A DNA stretch of 64,000 nt from Nocardia stercoris. Lineage in GTDB: Bacteria > Actinomycetota > Actinomycetes > Mycobacteriales > Mycobacteriaceae. The stretch is from positions 124,001-188,000 of the forward strand of contig NZ_RFFH01000001.1 of the NCBI RefSeq assembly GCF_003696265.1. The letters run 5' to 3'. Both the position numbers and the translations under genes were made by a program. Under the pieces are notes generated by a model. That model was given only the letters and a program-made list of their open reading frames with translations, did no database searches and was not told the origin of the DNA. Below are positions 1 through 8,070 of the stretch, one piece after another; position 1 is the first letter of the stretch, and every line of letters starts with the position of its first letter.

Positions 1-374
<374 letters not shown>

Positions 375-509
375 TACGGTCGTAGCCGGTGGCCGGTCCG
401 CGTCCGCGGGTCCGGTCGCCGGCGCCGTGCGACAGGCGCCGCGCGTGCCCGCTCTCGGGTGCGGCTTGCAAGGCAAGGCAATTCGTACGGCGATGGTCGA
501 GGTGTGAAG

Positions 510-1055
510 ATGACGGAGCGACGAGCACGCGCGACCAGTCCGACCGGACGCGGCGCCCAGCGCTCGACCCGGGCTACCCGCGCTCGGGGTGTCTCCGTGC
601 GCGGGGGACCGCGGACCACCACGAAGACCACCAAGTCCGCGGAGCGGTCCGTACTCGGCCTGTCCACCGGCCGGGCTGTGCTGCTGGCCGCGGTGCTGTG
701 CGCGCTCGCGCTCACCCTGGCCGTCCCGATGCGCACCTATTTCAGTCAGCGCAGCGAGGCCACCCAGCTCGCCCAGCAGCGCCGGCAGTTGGAGAGCGAC
801 CTTGCCCAGTTGCGCGATCGTCGTGCGCAGCAACAGGATCCGGCCTACATCCGCTCCGAGGCGCGGGACCGGCTGCGGCTGGTGATGCCCGGAGAGACCC
901 CCTACATCGTGCAGGTTCCGGGTATCGAACATCCGGCGGTGCCGGCGCCGGTGCCGCAGGAACACACGCCCGCCCCCTGGTACACCCAGCTCTGGCACAG
1001 TCTCGCCAACCCCCCGTCCACCCCCGTGCCCACCCCAGAAGGAATGCCCCGGTGA
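510..1055 (+). CDS. Septum formation initiator (FtsB/DivIC-like) membrane protein
   Basis: A 181-aa single-pass membrane protein of the septum-formation initiator family, which acts in the divisome with FtsQ/FtsL-type partners. An Arg/Thr-rich cytoplasmic N-terminus of about 55 residues is followed by one transmembrane segment (GRAVLLAAVLCALALTLAV) and an extracellular coiled coil (ATQLAQQRRQLESDLAQLRDRR), then the family's ARDRLRLVMPGE motif and a Pro-rich tail. ATG 510 is chosen over an upstream in-frame start at 459 because the extra residues look non-native and a GAGGTG-like ribosome site lies just before 510. The stop overlaps the next gene by 4 nt, so the two are translationally coupled. 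Confidence 0.9.
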   Translation: MTERRARATSPTGRGAQRSTRATRARGVSVRGGPRTTTKTTKSAERSVLGLSTGRAVLLAAVLCALALTLAVPMRTYFSQRSEATQLAQQRRQLESDLAQLRDRRAQQQDPAYIRSEARDRLRLVMPGETPYIVQVPGIEHPAVPAPVPQEHTPAPWYTQLWHSLANPPSTPVPTPEGMPR

Positions 1056-1591
1056 CCGATACCCCGCCCGCCGCTGCCGATCTCGAGATCATCACCGCGC
1101 AGCTGGGACGGTTGCCGCGCGGTGTGCTCGCGGTCGCCTACCGCACCCCCGACGGTCAGCCGGCCGTGGTGAAGACGGCACCGCGCCTGCCCGACGGCAC
1201 CCCCTTCCCGACCCTGTACTACCTGACCGACCCCCGCCTGACCGCCGAGGCGAGCCGCCAGGAAGCAGCCGGCCTGATGCGCGGCATGCAGGAGCGCCTG
1301 GCCTCCGATCCGGATCTCGCCGCCGCCTACCTCGCCGCTCACCGCAGCTATCTCGCCGAACGCAACGAGATCGAAAACCTCACCACCCACACCGATTTCA
1401 GCGGCGGTGGCATGCCCGACCGCGTGAAATGCCTGCACGTGCTGATGGCGCACTCCCTGGCCAAGGGGCCGGGAGTGAACCCGCTCGGCGACGAGGCGGT
1501 GGCGCTGGCGGCCGAACAGGGCCTGCGTGGGACCGCGATCCCGGCGGACTGGCCGGCGTATTCGGAGTTCGCGCCGGCCGAATCGGAGTGA
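1052..1591 (+). CDS. DUF501 family protein
   Basis: A 179-aa cytosolic protein of the DUF501 family, found next to enolase and the FtsB-like gene in actinobacteria; its biochemical role is not established. GTG 1052 overlaps the preceding TGA as GTGA. Recognisable blocks are RLPRGVLAVAYRTPDGQPAVVKTAPRLPDGTPFPT-type sequence at the N-terminus, a central NEIENL segment, and the C-terminal PDRVKCLHVLMAHSLAKGPG motif with conserved Cys and His, the most diagnostic part of the family. The usual downstream neighbour, ppx, is here displaced by about 1 kb holding a toxin-antitoxin pair. Confidence 0.92.
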   Translation: MTDTPPAAADLEIITAQLGRLPRGVLAVAYRTPDGQPAVVKTAPRLPDGTPFPTLYYLTDPRLTAEASRQEAAGLMRGMQERLASDPDLAAAYLAAHRSYLAERNEIENLTTHTDFSGGGMPDRVKCLHVLMAHSLAKGPGVNPLGDEAVALAAEQGLRGTAIPADWPAYSEFAPAESE

Positions 1592-1639
1592 GGCGGGTCG
1601 ATACCGCCCGACTGCTTCGCGATTCGCGCCGGATAATCG

Positions 1640-1756
1640 TATTTTCTTGCGGCTGAATAGTTTTCGGGCCGTTTGCCGCGCGCACCTATCTGTCGAGTGA
1701 TCTATTGATCTTTATATCTAGTCGACTATGGATAAGAGCGGTGATAGATAGATGCC
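1640..1756 (+). promoter_or_regulatory. AT-rich promoter/operator region of the toxin-antitoxin pair
   Basis: This stretch is clearly richer in A+T than its surroundings (runs such as TTTATATC near 1711). It holds a TTGATC hexamer at 1705-1710 followed 16 bp later by TATGGA at 1727-1732, and a perfect 10-bp palindrome TAGTCGACTA at 1719-1728 between them. A palindrome inside the spacer fits autorepression by the antitoxin. The promoter assignment is by eye and tentative. Confidence 0.4.
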
Positions 1757-2107
1757 ATGACATGCGCGGTATTGATTGCAGATCGGCCGCTTCCTACATC
1801 GTTTGATACGATTGAAACCGTGGCCGAGCAGGAGTACGGAATCGGCGAGGGCCCGGCGACCCGGGTCAGTCTGTCCTTGCCACTTGGGACCTTGCAGGCA
1901 ATACGTAGTCAGGTCGACGACCGGCAGTTCTCCTCGTTTGTGGCGTCGGTACTGGCCGACGAGCTGCGTGGTCGGGTCATAGACGAATACCTGGCGGATT
2001 GTGTGCGCCGAACCGGCCCGATCTCGGATGAGGATCGTCGCTGGGCGCAGGGTGCTCTGGAGCAGGCGCTGGGGCTGGAGGTCCTGCGATCGGAGGCCGA
2101 GGACTGA
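1757..2107 (+). CDS. Putative antitoxin of a PIN-type toxin-antitoxin pair
   Basis: A 116-aa protein directly upstream of a PIN-domain gene, overlapping it by 1 nt (TGATG), the classic type II toxin-antitoxin layout. The middle (ATRVSLSLPLGTLQAIRSQV) looks like the beta strand plus first helix of a ribbon-helix-helix DNA-binding fold. It is followed by SFVASVLADELRG and an acidic C-terminal segment that could wrap the toxin. ATG 1757 gives a long N-terminus; GTG 1820 is a plausible alternative start that would keep the ribbon-helix-helix part. Predicted role: neutralise the toxin and autorepress. I cannot assign a named VapB subfamily. Confidence 0.65.
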   Translation: MTCAVLIADRPLPTSFDTIETVAEQEYGIGEGPATRVSLSLPLGTLQAIRSQVDDRQFSSFVASVLADELRGRVIDEYLADCVRRTGPISDEDRRWAQGALEQALGLEVLRSEAED

Positions 2108-2526
2108 TGGGGCGTCGTCGGAAAGGTGTCGCTCCTCGGGGCACCGTGGTCTTGGATTGTGACGGACTGTCCCGCCTCGTCGATGCGGAACACAAGGTCG
2201 TGGCCTTCGTTCAGGAATGCCGGAAGCTGGGGATGCGGGTGGCTGTCAGTGCCCTCACCATCATCGAGGCGACTCATGCCGGCACCGACCGAAAGCGCTT
2301 GGCCTGGTTGCTTTCCGGCATGCATATCGAGCCTGTCGACGACTCGGCGGCGCATCTTGCTTCGAAGTTGCTGCAAGCCAACGGGTTGCACGGCCACACC
2401 CACGCTATTGATGCGGTGGTGGCCGAGGCCGCGATCCGGCAATCTGCCCCAGTGGTTCTGATGACCAGCGACCTCGACGATATGACGACTCTGTGCGGTG
2501 ACGAGGTCCACCTCATCCGTACCTGA
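2107..2526 (+). CDS. PIN-domain toxin (VapC-like ribonuclease)
   Basis: A 139-aa PIN-domain protein; family members are Mg2+-dependent RNases that cleave tRNA, rRNA or mRNA. The acidic residues expected for the active site are visible: the first Asp in TVVLDCDGLSRL, a Glu in SALTIIEATHAG, and the later Asp residues in HAIDAVVAEAA and MTSDLDDM. The length matches small VapC toxins. It is coupled to the upstream antitoxin by a TGATG overlap. The pair sits between DUF501 and ppx, genes that are commonly adjacent in actinobacteria, so it is probably a local insertion. Confidence 0.8.
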   Translation: MGRRRKGVAPRGTVVLDCDGLSRLVDAEHKVVAFVQECRKLGMRVAVSALTIIEATHAGTDRKRLAWLLSGMHIEPVDDSAAHLASKLLQANGLHGHTHAIDAVVAEAAIRQSAPVVLMTSDLDDMTTLCGDEVHLIRT

Positions 2527-2627
2527 GTTGTTGCCGAAGGAACTGGGGTCCCCCTCGGCCGTGCGACCCGCAGCCGATACCGTCGTCAGCAGAGATGGCC
2601 GGGCGGCAGCAGTGGAAAGGTGGCGTG

Positions 2628-3575
2628 ATGGGTGACCGGATTGCGGCAGTGGATTGCGGGACCAATTCGATCCGGTTGCTGATTGCGGAGACCGGGGCGG
2701 ACGGGCGGCTGGTCGATGTGCACCGGGAGATGCGGATCGTGCGGCTCGGGCAGGGGGTCGACGCTACCGGGGAGCTGAATCCGGAGGCGATCGAGCGGAC
2801 CCGGGTGGCGTTGCACGATTACGTGGATCAGATGATCGGGGCGGGGGTGAGCCGGGTTCGGATGACCGCCACGTCCGCCACACGTGACGCGCGGAATCGG
2901 GACGACTTCTTCGGCATGGCGGCCGGTGAGCTGGGGCGGGTGGTCCCCGGTGCGCGGGCCGAGGTGATCACCGGGGACGAGGAGGCTCGGCTGTCCTTCG
3001 CCGGTGCCGTCGGTGAACTGTCCAGTGCGGCAGGGCCGTTCGTGGTGGTCGATCTGGGTGGCGGTTCCACCGAACTGGTGCTGGGCGACGCGAGCGGCGT
3101 GCACGCCGCCTACTCGACCGACGTCGGCTGTGTCCGGATCACCGAGCGCTGCCTGCACTCCAACCCGCCCACTGCCGAGGAGATCTCCGCGGCAAGGGAA
3201 TTCGCGGCCGAACGACTGGCGAAGGCGTTCGCTGCCGTGCCGGTCGACGGTGCGCACACCTGGGTCGGGGTGGCCGGCACCTTCACCACGCTCGCTGCCG
3301 TTGCCCTCGATCTGCCCGAATACGACTCGGAGCGAGTGCATCTCACCCGTCTGACGCTGGAACAGCTTCGGGCGGTGTGCGATCGGCTGCTCGGGATGAA
3401 CCACGACGAGCGGGCCGCGCTGGGGCCGATGCATCCGGGCCGGGTCGACGTGATCGGCGGCGGATCGGTGATCGCCGAGACGCTCGCCGACGAACTGTCC
3501 CGGCGCGCGGGCATCGACGGGCTGATCGTGTCCGAGCACGACATCCTCGACGGGATCGCCCTGTCGATCTCCTGA
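2628..3575 (+). CDS. ppx: Ppx/GppA exopolyphosphatase family protein
   Basis: A 315-aa single-unit Ppx/GppA phosphatase of the actinobacterial short type, hydrolysing terminal phosphate from polyphosphate (or pppGpp in some members). The N-terminal sugar-kinase-like ATPase fold starts with AAVDCGTNSIRLLIA. The second phosphate loop is VVVDLGGGSTELVLG and the catalytic Glu lies in GDEEARLSFAGA. The C-terminus carries GGGSVIAETLADEL. ATG 2628 is preferred over ATG 2595 because GGAAAGG lies upstream at a proper distance and the protein then begins at the core fold. In mycobacteria this neighbourhood carries the Ppx2 paralogue; that equivalence is inferred from synteny. Confidence 0.9.
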   Translation: MGDRIAAVDCGTNSIRLLIAETGADGRLVDVHREMRIVRLGQGVDATGELNPEAIERTRVALHDYVDQMIGAGVSRVRMTATSATRDARNRDDFFGMAAGELGRVVPGARAEVITGDEEARLSFAGAVGELSSAAGPFVVVDLGGGSTELVLGDASGVHAAYSTDVGCVRITERCLHSNPPTAEEISAAREFAAERLAKAFAAVPVDGAHTWVGVAGTFTTLAAVALDLPEYDSERVHLTRLTLEQLRAVCDRLLGMNHDERAALGPMHPGRVDVIGGGSVIAETLADELSRRAGIDGLIVSEHDILDGIALSIS

Positions 3576-3599
3576 GCCGCCGGTCGCCGGGTCTGCCGA

Positions 3600-4079
3600 T
3601 CACGGCCGGGGCGGCTCGGATCCGGACGGCTTCCGGAGTTCGGCGCGGCGCTTGGCGTCCGCGTGTGCCTGGCGGAGGAGACCGAATACCGGCGGCCCGG
3701 CATCGGGGTTGACGATCGACACCCAGCCCTGCCTGCGATACACCGGGTGCGGGAGGACGACGCCGATCGCGGTGTAGTCGCGCGGTGCCGCCTCGGCGCG
3801 CGGGTTCTCGCCGGTCGATTCGGAGAATGCGGTGGTGCCGACGTGGATGTTGAGCCGCCACCGGTCCGGATGGTCGAGGTCGGACTCGGTGTCGCCGGGA
3901 GAGTTCTTGGTGACGATGGTGGCGTAGGGCTGCTCGCGTGGTGGGATGCGGCCGTCGGGGGCGTAGTAGAAGAAGTGATCGCCCCAGGCGAGCTCGGGGA
4001 ACTCGCTGCCCGGCGTGGGCGCGAGTTCGGCCACGCCGTCGAACGAACGGATCTCCGCAAGGATTCGGTCCATACTCAT
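3600..4079 (-). CDS. DUF6194 family protein
   Basis: A 159-aa soluble protein matching the DUF6194 pattern: an N-terminal helix (MDRILAEIRSFDGV), then ELAWGDHFFYYAPDG, QPYATIVTKNSPGDTES, WRLNIHVG and a C-terminal HPVYRRQGWVSIVNPD block. No enzymatic residues are known for the family and no function is assigned. It is divergent from the MerR-like regulator, with only 38 bp between the two starts, so that regulator may control it. Confidence 0.75.
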   Translation of the reverse strand: MSMDRILAEIRSFDGVAELAPTPGSEFPELAWGDHFFYYAPDGRIPPREQPYATIVTKNSPGDTESDLDHPDRWRLNIHVGTTAFSESTGENPRAEAAPRDYTAIGVVLPHPVYRRQGWVSIVNPDAGPPVFGLLRQAHADAKRRAELRKPSGSEPPRP

Positions 4080-4117
4080 GGTTGAAGTATGGGATTGAAG
4101 TGCTTATGGAGGGTTCT
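4080..4117. promoter_or_regulatory. Compact divergent intergenic region with a direct repeat
   Basis: The 38 bp between the DUF6194 gene and the MerR-like gene hold two direct copies of TTGAAGT (4082-4088 and 4095-4101) spaced 13 bp apart, followed by the GGAGGG ribosome site at 4108-4113. The repeat is a candidate operator for the adjacent regulator. The repeat is seen; the binding is inferred. Confidence 0.35.
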
Positions 4118-4834
4118 GTGAACACTGCGGCCGTCGCGGCGGCGTCGGGATACTCGGTGCAGCAGGTGCGTGACCTGGAAGCATCGGGGGTAATTCCGGC
4201 TGCCGAGCGATCGGAAAGCGGGTATCGGCGATTCGCCGAAGTCCACATCGAGGCCTTGCGGGCGTATCGGGATCTCGCGCATGCGGTGGGCCCGGTCGAG
4301 GCCCGCCGGGTGATGCGCGAGATTCGCGTCCTGCCCCGGGACCGGGCCGCGGCGCTGATCGGCGGACTCCACATCACCCTCGACGCCGAGCGTGCGCAAT
4401 CCCGCGCGGCACGCCACGCGCTCGAGTCGATCCAAGACGAATCCGTCACGGACGCACCACCTCTCGCGGGCGACTCGATGACCATCACCGAACTGTCGCA
4501 GGCGCTGGGAGTTCGCGCCTCCACCTTGCGTTTCTGGGAACAGTGCGGTCTGGTCGCGCCCGATCGGACCGGCGCCCGATCGCGCACCGCCCGCGTCTAC
4601 TCGCTCACCGCAATCCGCGACGCCCGCATCACCGCGGCCCTCCGCGCCGGCGGCTACCGCATTCCCGACGTGCAGCGGGCGATCACCGCGCTCCGCGGTC
4701 TCGGCGAAGTCAGCGAGTCCATGGCCGCCCTCGACCGCCGACTCGCATCCATCGCCGACCGCACGCTCGCGCTACTGCGCGCCGGAACGCGGCTCGCGGC
4801 AATCGTCGAATCCGCCGGGGCGGCATCGCGATAG
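4118..4834 (+). CDS. MerR-like regulator with two helix-turn-helix segments
   Basis: A 238-aa protein with two MerR-type DNA-binding segments. The first, near residues 1-40, has AAVAAASGYSVQQVRDLE then SGYRRFAEV. The second, near 125-190, has MTITELSQALGVRASTLRFW then ARVYSLTAIRDARITAALR. A linker and a C-terminal helical dimerisation region complete it. Most MerR proteins carry only one such domain, and no effector-binding domain or metal-binding Cys cluster is visible. GTG 4118 is chosen because GGAGGG ends 4 nt upstream; ATG 4106 is the alternative. It is divergent from the DUF6194 gene, a likely target. Confidence 0.78.
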   Translation: MNTAAVAAASGYSVQQVRDLEASGVIPAAERSESGYRRFAEVHIEALRAYRDLAHAVGPVEARRVMREIRVLPRDRAAALIGGLHITLDAERAQSRAARHALESIQDESVTDAPPLAGDSMTITELSQALGVRASTLRFWEQCGLVAPDRTGARSRTARVYSLTAIRDARITAALRAGGYRIPDVQRAITALRGLGEVSESMAALDRRLASIADRTLALLRAGTRLAAIVESAGAASR

Positions 4835-4900
4835 TCGAGACACCGCTTACGCGCCGCGCGATCCGGTCGATCGCCTATTCCCGAGCGGTATCGTCGGCCC

Positions 4901-6349
4901 GTGACAGCGCACACGCCGGTGAGTCACCGAACCTTCTTCGGGCATCCGATGGGGTTGGCGAACCTGTTCGGGGTCGAGCTGTGGGAGCGTTTCTCGTTCT
5001 ACGGGATGCTGACGATCCTCGGCTACTACCTGTACTACTCCGCCACCGATGGTGGGCTGGGGATGAACCGGGCGACGGCAACCGGGATCGTCGGCGCGTA
5101 CGGCGGTCTGGTGTATCTGTCGACGGTGCTGGGTGGCTGGATCTCCGACCGGCTGCTCGGCATGGAACGCACCGTGTTCTACGGCGGCGTGGTCGTCGTG
5201 GCCGGGCACATCGCGCTCGGTCTGCTGCCTGGATTCACCGGTGTCACAGTGGGTTTGACGCTGGTGGCGCTGGGCAGCGGTGCGCTCAAAGCGAATGCGT
5301 CCGCCCTGCTGGGCACCCTCTACGCCGAGGACGATCCGCGCCGGGCGGCGGGCTTCACGCTGTTCTATCTGGGTGTCAACATCGGTGCGTTCCTGGGACC
5401 GTTGCTGACCGGGGTGCTGCAGACCCGGCTGGGGTTCCACTACGGGTTCGGTGCGGCCGCGATCGGGATGGCGCTCGGGCTGACCCAGTACGCGGTGTTC
5501 CGGCGGAACCTGGGTGAACACGGCCGGGTGGCACCGAATCCGTTGCCGCGCAGTCAATTCGGGATCGTAGCAGCGGTGGTGGCCGGGATCGTGGGGCTGG
5601 TTGCGGCGGCGTTGGGGTTCGGGGTGGTGCGCGCGAGCAATCTGTCGACGGTCACCAGTTGGTCGATCGGTGTGGTCGCGGCCGGTTATTTCGCGCTGAT
5701 CCTCACCAGTTCGCGGGTGACGCCGGTCGAGCGCGCCCGGGTGCGGGCCTTCCTCCCGCTGTTCGTCGCGAACGCGGTGTTCTGGTCGCTGTTCCAGCAG
5801 ATGTTCACGGTGTTGGCGGTCTACTCCGACAAACGGATGAACTGGACACTGTTCGGCTGGACCGCGCCGTCGAGCTGGATCGGCTCCGAGGAGCCGGTGT
5901 GGGTGATCGTGTTGTCCCCGCTGTTCGCGGCGCTGTGGACCCGGCTGGGCAATCGGGCGCCGACCACGCCGCGCAAGTTCGCCTACGGGGTGATCGGCAT
6001 GGGCGCGGCCTTCCTGCTGTTCGTCCCCCTGGCCGGTCTCGCACGCGTTCCCGCCCTGCTGGTGTTCGTGATCCTGGGCGTCTTCGCCGTCTCCGAGCTG
6101 CTGCTTTCACCCACCGGCCTGGCCGTCACCACCCAGCTCGCCCCGAACGCTTTCCGCGCCCAGATGATGGCCCTGTACTTCCTCTCGGTCGCCCTCGGCA
6201 CCGCCCTCTCCGGTGTCTTCGCCGGCTACTACGACACCGACCGCGAACCGGCCTACTTCGCCACGCTGGGCCTAGCCGCGATCACGGTCGGCATCCTGAC
6301 CGCGATAATGTCCCCGTGGGTGAGCAGACACATGCCAGGTGTTCACTGA
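4901..6349 (+). CDS. POT/PTR-family peptide MFS transporter
   Basis: A 482-aa inner-membrane proton-coupled oligopeptide transporter with about 12-14 hydrophobic helices. The N-terminal signature ELWERFSFYGM matches the ExxERFxxYG proton-coupling motif of the POT family. Next come GAYGGLVYLSTVLGGWISDR (motif A region) and FTLFYLGVNIGAFLGPLLTG, the second PTR signature. It likely imports di- and tripeptides. Start is GTG 4901; no strong ribosome site is visible. It stands alone on the + strand upstream of the tRNA gene. Confidence 0.9.
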   Translation: MTAHTPVSHRTFFGHPMGLANLFGVELWERFSFYGMLTILGYYLYYSATDGGLGMNRATATGIVGAYGGLVYLSTVLGGWISDRLLGMERTVFYGGVVVVAGHIALGLLPGFTGVTVGLTLVALGSGALKANASALLGTLYAEDDPRRAAGFTLFYLGVNIGAFLGPLLTGVLQTRLGFHYGFGAAAIGMALGLTQYAVFRRNLGEHGRVAPNPLPRSQFGIVAAVVAGIVGLVAAALGFGVVRASNLSTVTSWSIGVVAAGYFALILTSSRVTPVERARVRAFLPLFVANAVFWSLFQQMFTVLAVYSDKRMNWTLFGWTAPSSWIGSEEPVWVIVLSPLFAALWTRLGNRAPTTPRKFAYGVIGMGAAFLLFVPLAGLARVPALLVFVILGVFAVSELLLSPTGLAVTTQLAPNAFRAQMMALYFLSVALGTALSGVFAGYYDTDREPAYFATLGLAAITVGILTAIMSPWVSRHMPGVH

Positions 6350-6405
6350 CCCGACCCCCGGGAAGTAACCAAGATGGTCGTACGATTTGGGTAGTCTTAC
6401 CGTGC

Positions 6406-6479
6406 GCCCCCGTAGCCCAATTGGCAGAGGCAGCGGACTTAAAATCCGCACAGTGTCGGTTCGAACCCGACCGGGGGCA
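6406..6479 (+). tRNA. tRNA with UAA anticodon (predicted tRNA-Leu)
   Basis: A cloverleaf folds cleanly. The acceptor stem 6406-6412/6472-6478 has 7 perfect pairs and the anticodon stem is 6433-6437/6445-6449. The 7-base anticodon loop CTTAAAA puts TAA at 6440-6442. The T arm is 6455-6471 with the TTCGAAC loop, and the discriminator is A6479. No CCA is encoded. The anticodon decodes the leucine codon UUA, rare in high-GC genomes. The variable loop is only 5 nt (6450-6454) rather than the long arm expected of tRNA-Leu. Confidence 0.9.
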
Positions 6480-6556
6480 CGTACTGGATCGACGCGGCCG
6501 GGAGATTGAGCGCCAGGTAGGGCAGAGCGTCGAAAAGCGTGGACGCACCGGCTGCA

Positions 6557-7663
6557 TCAGGGCGTGTACCGCAGAATCGCTGCGGCGGTGGCATTGTCGG
6601 GCATGTCTTGCGCCCGGACCGCGACCACCCGGCCGTCGGCCGTCAAGACCCGGCGGATGATCTCGTCCACCAGACCGGGTGCGCCCTCGGTGGAGACACC
6701 GCCGAAGGTGACCTCACCGGTGTCGGAGATCGAGCCCGCCACTGTCGCATCGATGTCGACCAGCAGCGTGTCCACCATGCCGAAGGTCGCTGTCCGGGCG
6801 ATATCCGCGAGGTCGGTGACGGCCCGGCCCTCGCCGCGCCGCCGCTCGAACAATTCCCGCAGCTCGGCCAGCTCGTCGGCGTAGTACCGGTCCAGGATCC
6901 CCCGTGCCCGCAGACCCAGTTCGGCGTCCGACAACTGCTCCGGATTGCCGGTCAAGGACTCGGCCAGCAGCATCGGATAGCTGTTCACCGAGCGATACAG
7001 CGCGTCGATCGGTTCGGTCGCGGCCAGGATCAGCGGCACGTCCCGCCCGGCCAGCACCTCCCGCAACTGCCGGTCGATGGCGCGCGCATACTGCCGTACC
7101 CGCAGCTTGCGACCCTCGGTGCCCTGGATCCGCCCCTTGGGAGCCCGCCCGCTCAGCGACGCCTTGCGGGCGTGATCGGCCGCGCTGTCGGGCAGCTCGC
7201 GCACCTTCATCTCCTCGGCGCTGCCGTCCGCGCCCACCTCGATCAGCCGCACCGAGCCCTCGGCCAGCGCGAGCACGAATGCCGTCTGCGGAAAGGTCGT
7301 GGCGCGCAGCAGCGGCTTGATGCGGAACCGATCGCCGACGAAGACACCGTCGGGCAGCCGGTTCGGCAGCCGGTAGGTGCGTACCCGCTCTGGAGTGCCC
7401 AGTACCACAAGCGAATTGGACTGGAAACGCCAGAAGTCCTCGTCGTCGATGAGGTCGTCGAACTCTTCCTGCAATGCCGCGCGCGCCGTACCGTCGGAGA
7501 TCCGTTCCAGCGCGGCGCGCGCCTGATTGGAGAAGGCGATCCGATTGCCGTCCGGCGACGCCGTATCGATCTCGGTGGGGGTGTAGATCGACACGCTCCA
7601 GGGGTCGGCCTCGCCCACCAGCCGCTGGACCTCGTCACGCGTCGGAATATCGGTGTGCAGCAT
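6557..7663 (-). CDS. baeRF-like (bacterial archaeo-eukaryotic release factor) domain protein
   Basis: A 368-aa cytosolic protein resembling the baeRF families, bacterial relatives of eRF1/Pelota domains proposed to act on ribosomes. Features are an N-terminal SVSIYTPTEI strand, an FWRFQSNSLVVLGTPE segment, a KASLSGRAPKGRIQG loop, a central ATEPIDALYRSVN block and the C-terminal DEIIRRVLTADGRVVAV...MPDNATAAAILRY end typical of the group. No GGQ motif is visible. GGAGGG lies just upstream of ATG 7663. Subfamily (possibly baeRF family 11) and function are uncertain. It converges on the tRNA and is monocistronic. Confidence 0.6.
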   Translation of the reverse strand: MLHTDIPTRDEVQRLVGEADPWSVSIYTPTEIDTASPDGNRIAFSNQARAALERISDGTARAALQEEFDDLIDDEDFWRFQSNSLVVLGTPERVRTYRLPNRLPDGVFVGDRFRIKPLLRATTFPQTAFVLALAEGSVRLIEVGADGSAEEMKVRELPDSAADHARKASLSGRAPKGRIQGTEGRKLRVRQYARAIDRQLREVLAGRDVPLILAATEPIDALYRSVNSYPMLLAESLTGNPEQLSDAELGLRARGILDRYYADELAELRELFERRRGEGRAVTDLADIARTATFGMVDTLLVDIDATVAGSISDTGEVTFGGVSTEGAPGLVDEIIRRVLTADGRVVAVRAQDMPDNATAAAILRYTP

Positions 7664-8070
7664 CCGCCCTCCAAGCCTCGTGCCTTCGAGCCCATGTCCA
7701 CTGCTGCGCGGCTGTACCGCGTCCCACCTGCCGTTTCCTCGTTCCGGCCGTATGCGTTCCCGACGATACCGCCACGGGTGCCCGCAGGGACCCGGCGCGA
7801 TCGGATTGGTGTCGTCTTCGTGACCCGGCGGGCGTCAGGCGTCGGTGCGGACAGCGGCGGCGGCCGACCCGATCGCCGTCAGGGAATCCTGCGTCGTGCC
7901 GCTCGGCGTGATCCGACCAGCACCACCACCGCCCTAGTCAGCCGGCACAGCGAGAAGCTCTCGTCGGTTGGCGCAATCGGTTACCTATGGGCGCGATCGG
8001 TCCTGGCCGCGGCTGTCCACCGCCGAGAAGATGGCAATGGTTCGAAGCCGAAGAGATGTGGAGTCGACTG
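7664..8070. other. Non-coding divergent intergenic region, 407 bp
   Basis: Lies between divergent genes (baeRF-like and SDR). The reading frames crossing it are antisense or shifted overlaps without ribosome sites. Apart from a short hairpin CGAGAAGCTCTCG at 7949-7961 and the ribosome site of the leftward gene, I see no RNA gene, repeat or convincing promoter. It presumably holds promoters for both flanking genes. Confidence 0.5.
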
